Positions 28,180-36,691 of a stretch of DNA of 64,000 nt are shown here, piece by piece; the first letter of the stretch is position 1; each line of letters begins with the position of its first letter. Both the position numbers and the translations under genes were made by a program. Source of the DNA: an uncultured Collinsella sp. GTDB lineage: Bacteria; Actinomycetota; Coriobacteriia; Coriobacteriales; Coriobacteriaceae. The DNA lies in assembly GCA_934643145.1 (NCBI GenBank), contig CAKUBM010000008.1:1-64000 (forward strand). The letters are read 5' to 3'. The notes below the pieces were generated by a model. That model was given only the letters and a program-made list of their open reading frames with translations. It ran no database searches and was not told where the DNA came from.

Positions 28180-28389
28180 GAGACTCCTTCTTGGCCCTCT
28201 CGGGCATCATCGCCCCATTCGCGGGGCCCGTCGCGCACTCTTTGCGCTTATAAATCATGCCTCTCGGCAAAACGTCCATTAGTTTATGGTGTCGTCCGTC
28301 AATCTAGCTGCAGAATCTATGTGCACACATTAATGCGACATGTCGCGGTATCATGGCTTAAATCAAACGCCCACCATAAGGAGCCCGCC

Positions 28390-28800
28390 ATGATCAAACC
28401 CATCATGAAGTCCGAGTTCTTTTTACGCCTGCCCTCCGAAGACGCCGGCCCCGAAGACGCCGCGACCGGGCAGGATCTTCTGGACACGCTGCACGAACAT
28501 GAGCACGAGTGCGTAGGCCTCGCCGCCAACATGATTGGCGTGCGCAAGCGCATCATCTGCGTAAAAGACGGCAGCAAGTCGTTGCTCATGTACAACCCGC
28601 AGATTCTTGAGCAGGTCAATGCCTACCAGACGACCGAGGGATGCCTCTCGCTGGCCGGAGAACGCCCGTGTACTCGCTATCGCCGTATTAAAGTGGAGTA
28701 TCTGGACGAGAACTTCGTCCACCGCATCAAAAACTTCTCGGGCTACACTGCCGAAATCATCCAACACGAAATCGACCACTGTTATGGGATAGTAATTTAA
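28390..28800 (+). CDS. Peptide-deformylase-family protein
   Basis: 136 residues. Motif 1 reads CVGLAANMIGV (the Gln of GxGLAAxQ is Met), motif 2 is EGCLSLAGE with the metal Cys, and motif 3 is QHEIDH with the full HExxH. It would remove N-formyl groups from nascent proteins if active. The Gln-to-Met change is, as I recall, common in a short Firmicutes-type subgroup, so activity is uncertain but the metal site is intact. ATG 28390 has AAGGAG upstream. A second, more degenerate paralog is at 36079-36498. Confidence 0.85.
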   Translation: MIKPIMKSEFFLRLPSEDAGPEDAATGQDLLDTLHEHEHECVGLAANMIGVRKRIICVKDGSKSLLMYNPQILEQVNAYQTTEGCLSLAGERPCTRYRRIKVEYLDENFVHRIKNFSGYTAEIIQHEIDHCYGIVI

Positions 28801-28812
28801 CGCCGATTCGAA

Positions 28813-28848
28813 AAAGCGCCCTGCGGCCGAATGGCTACAGGGCGCTTT
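28813..28848. terminator. Bidirectional terminator
   Basis: Perfect arms AAAGCGCCCTG and CAGGGCGCTTT with A- and T-runs on the outer sides, between the convergent deformylase and aminotransferase genes. Confidence 0.85.
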
Positions 28849-28871
28849 CATAGTGCGGAGCTTCTATCCCA

Positions 28872-30392
28872 TTAGCTCTGACGATAATGATCGAAGAAGT
28901 CGGCGAGGTCTTCGAGGGACTCTTTGAGCACTTCCATGCGCGGCAGGTACACGATGCGGAAGTGATCGGGCTCGGCCCAGTTGAAACCGCCGCCGCGCGT
29001 GATCAGAATCTTCTTCTCGTGCAGCAGGTCAAGGGCAAACTGCTCGTCATCGGTGATGTTGAACTTCTTCACATCCATCTTGGGGAAGATGTAGAACGCC
29101 GCACGCGGCTTGACCACCGAGATGCCATCGATCTTGCTAAGCGCCTCGTACACAAAGTTACGCTGCTCGTAGACACGGCCGCCGGGGCGAATGTAGTCGT
29201 TGACCGACTGATGACCGCCGAGCGCCGTCTGAACGATCGACTGAGCCGGAACGTTAGAGCACAGGCGCATGTTCGAAAGCATGTTGATGCCCATAATAAA
29301 GTCGCTCATGCAACGCTGGTTGCCCGAAAGCACCATCCAGCCAATACGGTAGCCCGCGATCATGTGTGACTTGGACAGGCCGCTAAAGGTGACGCAGGGC
29401 AGGTCGGGGGCAAGCGATGCAATCGAGACGTGCTCGTAGCCGTCCATGCACAGACGATCGTAGATCTCGTCGGCAAAGATCATCAGCTGATGCCTGCGCG
29501 CGATCTCGACGATACCCTCGAGTACCTCACGCGGATAGACGGAACCCGTGGGGTTGTTGGGGTTGATGATGACGAGGGCCTTGGTCGCGCTCGTGATCTT
29601 GGACTCCATATCCTCCAGGTCGGGATACCAATCGGCCTGCTCGTCGCACAGATAGTGCACGGGATGACCGCCGGCAAGGGTTGCGCACGCCGTCCACAGC
29701 GGATAGTCGGGGCTGGGGATCAGGATCTCGTCGCCATTGTCGAGCAGCGCGTTCATCGAAAGCTGAATGAGCTCGGACACGCCGTTGCCCGTATAGATAT
29801 GCTCCATCTGAACGTTGGGCAGGCCCTTGATCTGCGAATACTGCATGATCGCCTTGCGCGCAGAGAACAGGCCGCGCGAGTTGGAATAGCCCTCGCAGTC
29901 GGGCAGCTGCTGACGCATGTCCTTGATGACCTCATCGGGCGTGCGGAAACCGAAGGGCGCCGGGTTGCCGATATTGAGCTTGAGGATGCGCTCGCCCTCG
30001 TCCTCCATGCGGGCAGCCTCGTCGACGACGGGGCCGCGCACGTCATACAGGACGTTATCGAGCTTGGTGGATTTAGAGAAAGTGCGCATGGTAGTGCTCC
30101 TTGCAATTTGAGCCGTGGGACTAGGTTCGGATTTGGCAACGTTATGGGACGAGGGCGTCTCGCCTTGGTCGGCGTCACTGGCGAGCAGCCAGGTAACATC
30201 GACCTCCAAAATACGGGCGAGCAGCTCTGCCACATCGCGCCGCGGGATCGTCTTGCCGCTCACATATTGGCTCATCTGACTCTTGCCGAGTTTTTTGCCG
30301 AGCATCTCCGATGCACGAATCACGTCCGACTGGCGAACGTCGCGATCGGACATAGCCTGTCGCAGGCGATCGCTAAACGTCTCTTGGGCCAC
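28872..30392 (-). CDS. XRE-domain/class I aminotransferase fusion
   Basis: 506 residues. Residues ~5-70 are a Cro/CI helix-turn-helix (RQSDVIRASEMLGKKLGKSQMSQYVSG). A ~45-residue Ser/Pro linker leads to a complete fold-type I aminotransferase of the AlaA class: NPAPFGF, IINPNNPTGSVYP, FADEIYD and the PLP lysine in FSGLSKSHMIAGYRIGW. The enzyme part likely transaminates alanine with 2-oxoglutarate or a similar pair. GTG 30392 follows AAGGAGG at a 5-base gap. The regulatory half probably binds the four GTTCAATTT sites directly upstream. Unlike MocR proteins, the DNA-binding part is XRE, not GntR. Confidence 0.88.
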   Translation of the reverse strand: MAQETFSDRLRQAMSDRDVRQSDVIRASEMLGKKLGKSQMSQYVSGKTIPRRDVAELLARILEVDVTWLLASDADQGETPSSHNVAKSEPSPTAQIARSTTMRTFSKSTKLDNVLYDVRGPVVDEAARMEDEGERILKLNIGNPAPFGFRTPDEVIKDMRQQLPDCEGYSNSRGLFSARKAIMQYSQIKGLPNVQMEHIYTGNGVSELIQLSMNALLDNGDEILIPSPDYPLWTACATLAGGHPVHYLCDEQADWYPDLEDMESKITSATKALVIINPNNPTGSVYPREVLEGIVEIARRHQLMIFADEIYDRLCMDGYEHVSIASLAPDLPCVTFSGLSKSHMIAGYRIGWMVLSGNQRCMSDFIMGINMLSNMRLCSNVPAQSIVQTALGGHQSVNDYIRPGGRVYEQRNFVYEALSKIDGISVVKPRAAFYIFPKMDVKKFNITDDEQFALDLLHEKKILITRGGGFNWAEPDHFRIVYLPRMEVLKESLEDLADFFDHYRQS

Positions 30393-30413
30393 TAGAACCT
30401 CCTTGCTGGCAAA

Positions 30414-30495
30414 GTTCAATTTATAGAACACGAATTGAACCTGAGTTCAATTTAGGCAGCAGTATAGCGCGGCACACTATCCGAAAGTTCAATTT
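30414..30495. promoter_or_regulatory. Four-site operator upstream of the XRE-aminotransferase gene
   Basis: GTTCAATTT at 30414-30422, 30445-30453 and 30487-30495, with the inverse AATTGAAC at 30433-30440. The second and third sites form a palindrome (AATTGAAC, CTGA, GTTCAATT). The sites start upstream of the GTG and run ~100 bases back, consistent with autoregulation. Confidence 0.7.
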
Positions 30496-30554
30496 CACAT
30501 GAAAATGTACCGAACCCTGAGATTTGCCTCAAAGTGGACAACGGGTACGCACCT

Positions 30555-31412
30555 CTATAGATATTCAAGGAAACGAGCCGCTGCAAGCGAAACATCAGCC
30601 GTGCGATATATGGCATTGATTTGCCGATGAGGATGCCCCTCCAGCGGCCGGATAGCGACATCAAACTGACAGCGGCGCAAGATGAGTGCCGGAAGAACAC
30701 TCACGCCCAATCCGTCCTCGACCATGGCCATGATCGCATAGTCATCCCAGGTCGACAGCTTAGAGCGCACCGTTAGGCCCGCACGGCGAAACAGCGGCGT
30801 AATCTCGTCGTCACTGCCGCGTTCCAGCAGAATTAATTGCTCGTTGACCAAATTGGCAAGAGAAACGACATGCGCATCGGCAAGCGAAGAGCTCGCTGGC
30901 ACTACGGCCATCAGCTCATCTTGCACCAACGGCCGTGACGTCATGCCGACACCGCGTGGCTCGCGCGGAATAAAGCCCAGGTCGCAGCGGCCTTCCGCCA
31001 CCCATTGCTCAATTTCGGAGTAGTCGCCCATCAGCAGTTCGTAATCGACATCCGGGTGATCGGCGCGAAAGCGCGCAATGACCGGTGGCAGCACATGAGT
31101 CGCCACACTCGAAAACGTTCCGATGCAGATTTTGCCGCGCATAAGCCCACGCATCTCGTCCACGCGTCGCTGCAGGCGGCCAAACTCCTCGCATAACGCC
31201 TCGACCGCCGGCATGATCTGCCGACCATCGGCAGAAAGTACCACGCCCTCGCGGCTGCGATCGAGCACCTTAAAACCCCAGTCGGCCTCAAGATCGCCCA
31301 CCATGCGACTCACGCCCGACTGCGAATAGCTCAGGCGCTCAGCGGCACGCGTAAAGCTGCCGGCGCGCACGGTCTCGAGCAATACTTGCATCTTTTGGAT
31401 ATTGGTCTCCAC
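30555..31412 (-). CDS. LysR-family transcriptional regulator
   Basis: 285 residues. The N-terminal winged helix is MQVLLETVRAGSFTRAAERL-like with SYSQSGVSRMVGDLE as recognition helix; an effector domain follows (KICIGTFSSVATHVLP). GTG 31412 is preferred for the AAGGTGGGG seven bases upstream; ATG at 31445 and 31454 are alternatives. A TATAAT lies at 31457-31462 on the minus strand. It is divergent from an EamA transporter gene, which it likely controls. Effector unknown. Confidence 0.85.
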   Translation of the reverse strand: METNIQKMQVLLETVRAGSFTRAAERLSYSQSGVSRMVGDLEADWGFKVLDRSREGVVLSADGRQIMPAVEALCEEFGRLQRRVDEMRGLMRGKICIGTFSSVATHVLPPVIARFRADHPDVDYELLMGDYSEIEQWVAEGRCDLGFIPREPRGVGMTSRPLVQDELMAVVPASSSLADAHVVSLANLVNEQLILLERGSDDEITPLFRRAGLTVRSKLSTWDDYAIMAMVEDGLGVSVLPALILRRCQFDVAIRPLEGHPHRQINAIYRTADVSLAAARFLEYL

Positions 31413-31529
31413 GACACGCCCCACCTTTGCATGAGTATTTGTCATGTCTCCCATGCATTATATTCGCTTTTCTTCTATTGCCCGCTACTCCATAGTGAAC
31501 TTGCACCGATGTAGAGGGGACGGCAGTGC

Positions 31530-32441
31530 ATGAACAACGGATTGCTTACATACCTAGCAGCATTGCTGCTGTTTGGCTCCAACGGCATCATCGCCGCGGC
31601 CATCGCACTGCCAAGCTCCGATATCGTGCTCCTGCGCACGTTTTTGGGTGCGCTCTCGCTCATCATCATCCTCGTCACTACGCAACGCCATAAGTTGCAG
31701 GCACCGTCTCGTCCCCGCGAAGCCGCTGCCCTTATTCTCTCGGGCGCTGCGCTGGGTGCCAGCTGGATATTCCTGTTTCGCGCCTACCAGACCATTGGCG
31801 TTGGCATCTCCTCGCTGCTGTATTACTGCGGCCCCATCATCGTTATGGCCCTCTCCCCGTTCATCTTTGGAGAAAAACTGACTGGCGGTAAAATCGCCGG
31901 CTTTATCGCCGTTGCCTGCGGCGCTTTCCTTATCGCAGCACAAGGCCTGGGCGGCAACATGCCCATCTCGGGCATCCTCTGCGGCATCGCCTCAGCCTTC
32001 TGCTATGCGCTGATGGTCATCGCCAGCAAGGGGGCGCCGCACATCGAGGGCCTCGAGAACTCCACCCTCCAGGTGAGCGCCGCCTTTGCGACCGCGCTGG
32101 TTCTCACGCTCATCACGCAGGGCGTCCCCTCGTTTTTCTCCCCCAGCATTGCCACCGGCATCGATTGGTGCGCCGTCGCCATGCTCGGCGTCGTCAACAC
32201 CGGACTCGGCTGCCTGCTCTACTTTAGCGCCGTCGCTAAACTGCCTGTACAGACCGTCGCCGTTGTCGGCTACCTCGAGCCGCTTTCGGCTGTCGTCTTC
32301 TCCGTCGCCCTTTTGGGCGAGGCCATGACGCCCATCCGTCTGATGGGAGCCGCGCTGATCATCGGCGGAGCGATCTTTTGCGAACTCGCCGGTAAGCGCG
32401 CAAGCGCCAAGGCCGGTATCGCCCAGGCAGTACGCGCCTAA
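31530..32441 (+). CDS. EamA/DMT-family transporter
   Basis: 303 residues with ten predicted membrane helices in two EamA halves (first half from LTYLAALLLFGSNGIIAAAI, second from ILCGIASAFCYALMVIASKG). Such proteins export or import metabolites such as amino acids and their derivatives; the substrate is unknown. The C-terminal ~15 residues are basic and cytoplasmic. Divergent from the LysR gene. An AGAGGGGAC ribosome site lies upstream of ATG 31530. Confidence 0.9.
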   Translation: MNNGLLTYLAALLLFGSNGIIAAAIALPSSDIVLLRTFLGALSLIIILVTTQRHKLQAPSRPREAAALILSGAALGASWIFLFRAYQTIGVGISSLLYYCGPIIVMALSPFIFGEKLTGGKIAGFIAVACGAFLIAAQGLGGNMPISGILCGIASAFCYALMVIASKGAPHIEGLENSTLQVSAAFATALVLTLITQGVPSFFSPSIATGIDWCAVAMLGVVNTGLGCLLYFSAVAKLPVQTVAVVGYLEPLSAVVFSVALLGEAMTPIRLMGAALIIGGAIFCELAGKRASAKAGIAQAVRA

Positions 32442-32462
32442 ACGCCCCTCTTCAGTTCAAAG

Positions 32463-32524
32463 CAGGGGTGCGTCCGCGGTTAACACACTGCAGCAAACCA
32501 CACAGCGGATTCGCCCCTGTTTTG
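32463..32524 (+). terminator. Terminator after the EamA gene
   Basis: Imperfect 15-base arms (32463-32477 and 32505-32519) and a T-run GTTTTG. The loop is long (27 bases). Confidence 0.6.
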
Positions 32525-32549
32525 AAATGTCGTCAGCGCAAACGAATAC

Positions 32550-32642
32550 TCCCCAGCTGGGGATTATTGTCTAAAGCACCCCGATGTGCCAAACTGCTCT
32601 TATATATAAAGACGGCATAAAAGATTTCTGTCCCGACAGAAA
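32550..32642. promoter_or_regulatory. Two palindromes upstream of kup
   Basis: TCCCCAGCTGGGGA (32550-32563) is a perfect 14-base palindrome, and TTTCTGT/ACAGAAA (32625-32642) is a perfect 7-base inverted repeat around CCCG, just before the ribosome site. A TATATATA tract lies between. They may be operator sites; no known riboswitch class is apparent. Confidence 0.4.
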
Positions 32643-32664
32643 TTAGATGTCTAAGGGAGTCCAC

Positions 32665-34896
32665 GTGGCACACAACAAACTGGAGACAAGCCTCCAAGAC
32701 CAGCAGAGTCAGGGCGGGCACGGAGCCATCCCCCTCTCCGCCGGTATGTTGCTCGTTACGCTCGGCGTCGTCTACGGCGACATCGGCACGAGCCCCATGT
32801 ACACCATGAAATCAATCGTCGCCAATAACGGCGGCATCGGCACCGTCAGCGAGGACATGATCCTGGGCGCGCTTTCGCTCGTCATCTGGACCATGACGCT
32901 CGTGACCACGGTCAAGTACGTGCTGATCGCCATGAAGGCCGACAACCACAACGAAGGCGGTATCTTCGCCCTGTTCAGCCTTGTGCGCAAGGTGGCGCCG
33001 TGGCTGATTCTGCCCGCCATGATTGGCGGCGCGGCGCTGCTCGCCGACGGCATCCTTACCCCCGCCGTCACCGTAACCACAGCAATCGAGGGACTGCGCA
33101 CCATCGAGTGGGGCCATGCGCTACTGGGCGACGGCCAGACCAATGTGATTATCATCACCATCATCATTATCTGCGGCCTGTTTGCCATGCAGCGTGCCGG
33201 CACCTCGTCGATCGGCAAGCTGTTTGGCCCGCTTATGACATTATGGTTCCTGTTCCTGGCAGGCGCCGGTCTGTTCAACATGCTCGGCAACCTGTCCATC
33301 CTGCGCGCGCTCAACCCCATCCGCGGCATCATGTTCCTGTTCTCGCCCATCAACCACTCGGGCATCATGGTGCTCGGCTTCGTCTTTCTGTCGACGACCG
33401 GCGCCGAGGCGCTCTACTCGGACATGGGCCACGTGGGCAAGGCAAATATCTACGCATCTTGGCCGTTCGTAAAGGCGGCACTCATCCTCAACTATCTGGG
33501 CCAGGGCGCTTGGCTGCTCGCCAACAACTCCAATCCCCAGATGCTCGCGATGGACATCGTCAACCCGTTCTATATGATGCTACCCGAGCCCCTGCGCCCC
33601 TTTGCCATCGTGCTTTCGGCCGTGGCGGCCATCATCGCCTCGCAGGCGCTCATCACCGGATCGTTCTCGCTGGTATCCGAGGCCACCCGCCTCAACCTCA
33701 TGCCGCACCTGCGCATCCACTACCCCAGCGACACCAAGGGCCAGCTCTATATTCCGCTCGTCAACAACATCATGTGGATCGGCTGCATCTTTATCGTGCT
33801 GCTGTTCCAAAACTCCGAGCGCATGGAGAGCGCCTACGGCCTCGCCATTACCGTGACCATGCTCATGACCACGACGCTTTTGACGAGCTACATCGCCGGC
33901 ATCATGAAGCACAAGCTGGGCGCCTGCGTCTTCGCCCTGCTCTTTGGCGCTATTGAGCTGTGCTTCTTCGCCTCGTGCCTCACCATGTTCTTTGACGGCG
34001 GCTACGTCATGATCTTCCTGGCCTCGCTGCTGTTTGGCCTTATGTATGTGTGGCGTCGCGGTACCGCTATCGAGCGCACGCAGACGATCCTGCTGCCCGT
34101 CTCCAAATACATCGACCAGCTCAACCGTCTGCGCAACGACGAGACCTATCCCGTGCTCGCCGACAACCTGGTGTTCCTCACCAACAGCCCCGACCCGCTC
34201 ACGCTCGACCGCGACGTGCTCTATTCCATCTTGGACAAGCACCCCAAGCGCGCCAAGGCATATTGGTTCATCAACGTGCACGTTACCGACGAGCCCTATA
34301 CGCACGAGTATTCCGTCGAAACCTTTGGCACGGACTTCTTGTTCCGCGTACGCTTGGATCTGGGCTTTAAGGTCAACCAGCGCGTCAACGCCTACCTGCG
34401 CCAGATCGTCGGCGACCTGATGGCTTCGGGCGAGCTGCCGCCGCAGCACCACACCTACTCCATCTACGAGACACGCGGAAACGTGGGCGACTTCCGTTTT
34501 TGCATGCTGCGCAAGATGCTTGCCCCCGAGACGGACATCAACCGCAACGACCACCGCGTCATGGCCATCAAGTACGCCGTCCGTCGCGCCTGCGGAAGCC
34601 CAGCACGTTGGTATGGCCTCGAGAACTCGGCCATCATCATCGAGTACGTGCCACTCTTTGCCCGCATGCGCCCGGCCGTCAAGCTGGTACGCACCCAGGT
34701 TCCGCTCGAGGTTCAGGTCGAAGAGGCCGAGGAAATGGAAGTCGATATCTTCTCGGACGACCTGGTCAACGGCAACGAGGCCGGTAGGAATATGAACGTC
34801 GATCCCACTGAGCTGCTCGAGAGCGTCGCCGATACGCCCGAGCAGCAACAGCTCGACGGCCTCGAGAGCACCCAGCTCAACGACGCCAACTTCTAA
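32665..34896 (+). CDS. kup: KUP-family potassium uptake protein
   Basis: 743 residues. About twelve membrane helices occupy the first ~440 residues, starting with the family signature GVVYGDIGTSPMYT, and include the conserved NNHNEGGIFAL-like DNHNEGGIFALFSLV and GQGAWLL. The cytoplasmic C-terminal ~300 residues include a long acidic end (VEEAEEMEVDIF). It carries K+ into the cell, usually with protons. GTG 32665 has AAGGGAG upstream at 32653-32659 and is preferred over ATG 32647. A strong terminator follows. Confidence 0.92.
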   Translation: MAHNKLETSLQDQQSQGGHGAIPLSAGMLLVTLGVVYGDIGTSPMYTMKSIVANNGGIGTVSEDMILGALSLVIWTMTLVTTVKYVLIAMKADNHNEGGIFALFSLVRKVAPWLILPAMIGGAALLADGILTPAVTVTTAIEGLRTIEWGHALLGDGQTNVIIITIIIICGLFAMQRAGTSSIGKLFGPLMTLWFLFLAGAGLFNMLGNLSILRALNPIRGIMFLFSPINHSGIMVLGFVFLSTTGAEALYSDMGHVGKANIYASWPFVKAALILNYLGQGAWLLANNSNPQMLAMDIVNPFYMMLPEPLRPFAIVLSAVAAIIASQALITGSFSLVSEATRLNLMPHLRIHYPSDTKGQLYIPLVNNIMWIGCIFIVLLFQNSERMESAYGLAITVTMLMTTTLLTSYIAGIMKHKLGACVFALLFGAIELCFFASCLTMFFDGGYVMIFLASLLFGLMYVWRRGTAIERTQTILLPVSKYIDQLNRLRNDETYPVLADNLVFLTNSPDPLTLDRDVLYSILDKHPKRAKAYWFINVHVTDEPYTHEYSVETFGTDFLFRVRLDLGFKVNQRVNAYLRQIVGDLMASGELPPQHHTYSIYETRGNVGDFRFCMLRKMLAPETDINRNDHRVMAIKYAVRRACGSPARWYGLENSAIIIEYVPLFARMRPAVKLVRTQVPLEVQVEEAEEMEVDIFSDDLVNGNEAGRNMNVDPTELLESVADTPEQQQLDGLESTQLNDANF

Positions 34897-34918
34897 AACG
34901 CCGTCAGCCATCGACGAC

Positions 34919-34958
34919 AACGGCCCTGCATCTCGCAAAGAGATGCAGGGCCGTTTTG
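34919..34958 (+). terminator. Terminator after kup
   Basis: Perfect arms of 14 or more bases (34921-34934 and 34940-34953) with a GCAAA loop and TTTT. Confidence 0.9.
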
Positions 34959-34978
34959 TGTTGCGGCGGACCGGTGAG

Positions 34979-35944
34979 CTACGAGCGGCGCGGCTCGGGA
35001 GTCACGAGCTTATCGGGGCCAGCGCCCTCGGCATCCATCAAGCCCACGTAGCGAATCGACGGGTCCTCGTACGTTGAGTAATAGTAATTGCCGGTACGTG
35101 CGCTAAAGCAGCCGGTGTAGATGGTCTTCTCGAACTCGCCGTCACCCATCTTGGACGCACCCTCGATCATGACCACTCCCTCGAGTGAACGGAACATGCG
35201 GACGACGTTTTCGGTCTCGCTCTCCTTTTGCGGGTAATTGGCATTGAGGTACGCCGCCTTTACAAAACGGCTCGGCGAATAGCAATCGCCCGGAATACCG
35301 CGCATGCCGGCACCCGCGCCATAGGGCTTGAGCTCGGCGCCACGCCATGTCGCCGTCTGCGGAAAATCGCTTGTGGCAGTGATATAGGTGCGCAGGTTTT
35401 CCATGTGCCACGGGAAGGTCGGCTGGTTGGCAAGGGTGTCGACCGGATCGTCGTATACATGCAGGCCGTCAGCCATCATCTCGACCACGATGCTACGCTG
35501 ATTGTCGCCGATAATCCAATGGAGCAGCGACACGCCCAGCCCCTCTCCCGCAGATTTGGCGACAATCACCGTATCGCGCAGCGCAGCCTCGACCTCGTCG
35601 ACCGTCGAGAACGTCGCTGCCACCCACAGGGGAAACTCATAGGCCGCGATATTGGTCTTGCCGTCGACAGGGTCCTCGGCATACTCGGCATAACCCGGGA
35701 AATTGAGACCCGCCACGGCGAGGCCCGCATCGTTGCCACAGTCGAAGAACATAGGGTAGTTCTTGTAATCGATGCACATACCGATCACCGCGTGTGCCGC
35801 TGTCGCGTCGTCGATAAACGAATACGGAATGTGAAATCCGCGCGGCATCACGCGAACCTGTTGGCCGTAGTCAAAGCTCCAGTCGAGGTTGCGGCCCAGA
35901 TACATGTGGCCAGAATTATCGGTAAATCGAATGCTCGTGCACAT
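34979..35944 (-). CDS. bsh: Bile salt hydrolase (choloylglycine hydrolase)
   Basis: 321 residues, an Ntn-hydrolase whose mature N-terminus is Cys2 after Met removal. All catalytic positions of the bile salt hydrolases are present: Cys2, Arg18 and Asp21 (CTSIRF...GRNLDW), Asn81 in GLNFPGYAEY, Asn173 in LANQPTF and Arg226 in CYSPSRF. Asn at position 81, rather than the Tyr of penicillin acylases, favours conjugated bile salts. It releases glycine or taurine from bile acids in the gut and has no signal peptide. ATG 35944 has GGGAGG upstream. A terminator isolates it from the deformylase-like gene behind it. Confidence 0.92.
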   Translation of the reverse strand: MCTSIRFTDNSGHMYLGRNLDWSFDYGQQVRVMPRGFHIPYSFIDDATAAHAVIGMCIDYKNYPMFFDCGNDAGLAVAGLNFPGYAEYAEDPVDGKTNIAAYEFPLWVAATFSTVDEVEAALRDTVIVAKSAGEGLGVSLLHWIIGDNQRSIVVEMMADGLHVYDDPVDTLANQPTFPWHMENLRTYITATSDFPQTATWRGAELKPYGAGAGMRGIPGDCYSPSRFVKAAYLNANYPQKESETENVVRMFRSLEGVVMIEGASKMGDGEFEKTIYTGCFSARTGNYYYSTYEDPSIRYVGLMDAEGAGPDKLVTPEPRRS

Positions 35945-36002
35945 AGCGCCTCCCAGCTTTACGTTCTTGCTAAGGTTATTGTCACCAAACAAAAAGGCGC
36001 TA

Positions 36003-36042
36003 AACACAAAAGCCCGGACATGACAACAATGTCACGCCCGGG
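36003..36042 (-). terminator. Terminator between deformylase-like and bile salt hydrolase genes
   Basis: On the minus strand CCCGGGCGTGACA pairs with TGTCATGTCCGGG (13 positions with G-U pairs, 4-base loop), followed by CTTTTGTGTTT. Confidence 0.75.
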
Positions 36043-36078
36043 ACAAAGACCGCAAATTCGGTCCCCAATTAAACCACC

Positions 36079-36498
36079 CTAGACAAGTTTACCTTGGCAG
36101 TGATCGATCATATGCTGGATCATTTGTGCCTCAAAGCCCGCGTAGTCGCGGCGGCACTCCTTCATCTTGCCGTCGACGATCTGGTCAAAGGCAACCTTGC
36201 ACTTGATATAGCGCGTGGACTTGGTGACCTCCTCGTGCGTCAGGCAGCTCTCCTCCATCTTGCTGGCGCCCAGGCCAAACACCAGACGGGGGTTGTAGAG
36301 CACATGGGGCTCGCCGGCGTCGTCCAGATAGACGCAGACCTTCTTGGTGACGCCGATCTGGTTGGCGGCAAGGCAGCCGGCATCGTCGAGCGACTTGATG
36401 GTATCGATCAGGTCCTGAGCGACCGACTCGTCCTCGACAGTCGCAACCTCGCAACGCTGGGACAGGATAGCCTCGTCGCGGCAGAGCTCTTTAATCAT
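36079..36498 (-). CDS. Peptide-deformylase-like protein lacking the catalytic glutamate
   Basis: 139 residues. Motif 1 GCLAANQIGV keeps the Gln; motif 2 is ESCLTHE with the metal Cys; motif 3 is QHMIDH, where the HExxH Glu has become Met (codon ATG, read directly on the minus strand). Metal ligands (Cys, two His) remain, but the general acid/base is missing, so deformylase activity by the known mechanism is unlikely. ATG 36498 has GGAGG upstream. It may be a binding or regulatory paralog of the copy at 28390-28800. Confidence 0.85.
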   Translation of the reverse strand: MIKELCRDEAILSQRCEVATVEDESVAQDLIDTIKSLDDAGCLAANQIGVTKKVCVYLDDAGEPHVLYNPRLVFGLGASKMEESCLTHEEVTKSTRYIKCKVAFDQIVDGKMKECRRDYAGFEAQMIQHMIDHCQGKLV

Positions 36499-36691
36499 AC
36501 GTTCCTCCATAGGGGTCGTTGTAACTGCTTAAGTATACGGTACCCACACATTTTCATACGGAAAATACCGCCTGTCTGCTACAAAGCGCCGAACATCAAC
36601 ATGCGAGGAACAACAGCGTCGTAAAGGGGCTATAGTAGGTGAGTTCGTGTCAATCGGCCTAAACTCGGGGCCGAACAAGGAAAGGGTATGC

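Noticed and set aside
32442-32664. c-di-AMP riboswitch expected upstream of kup
   Set aside because: No matching consensus was found; only two short palindromes are present.
36511-36691. Purine riboswitch upstream of the purine permease
   Set aside because: The conserved junction sequences are not present.
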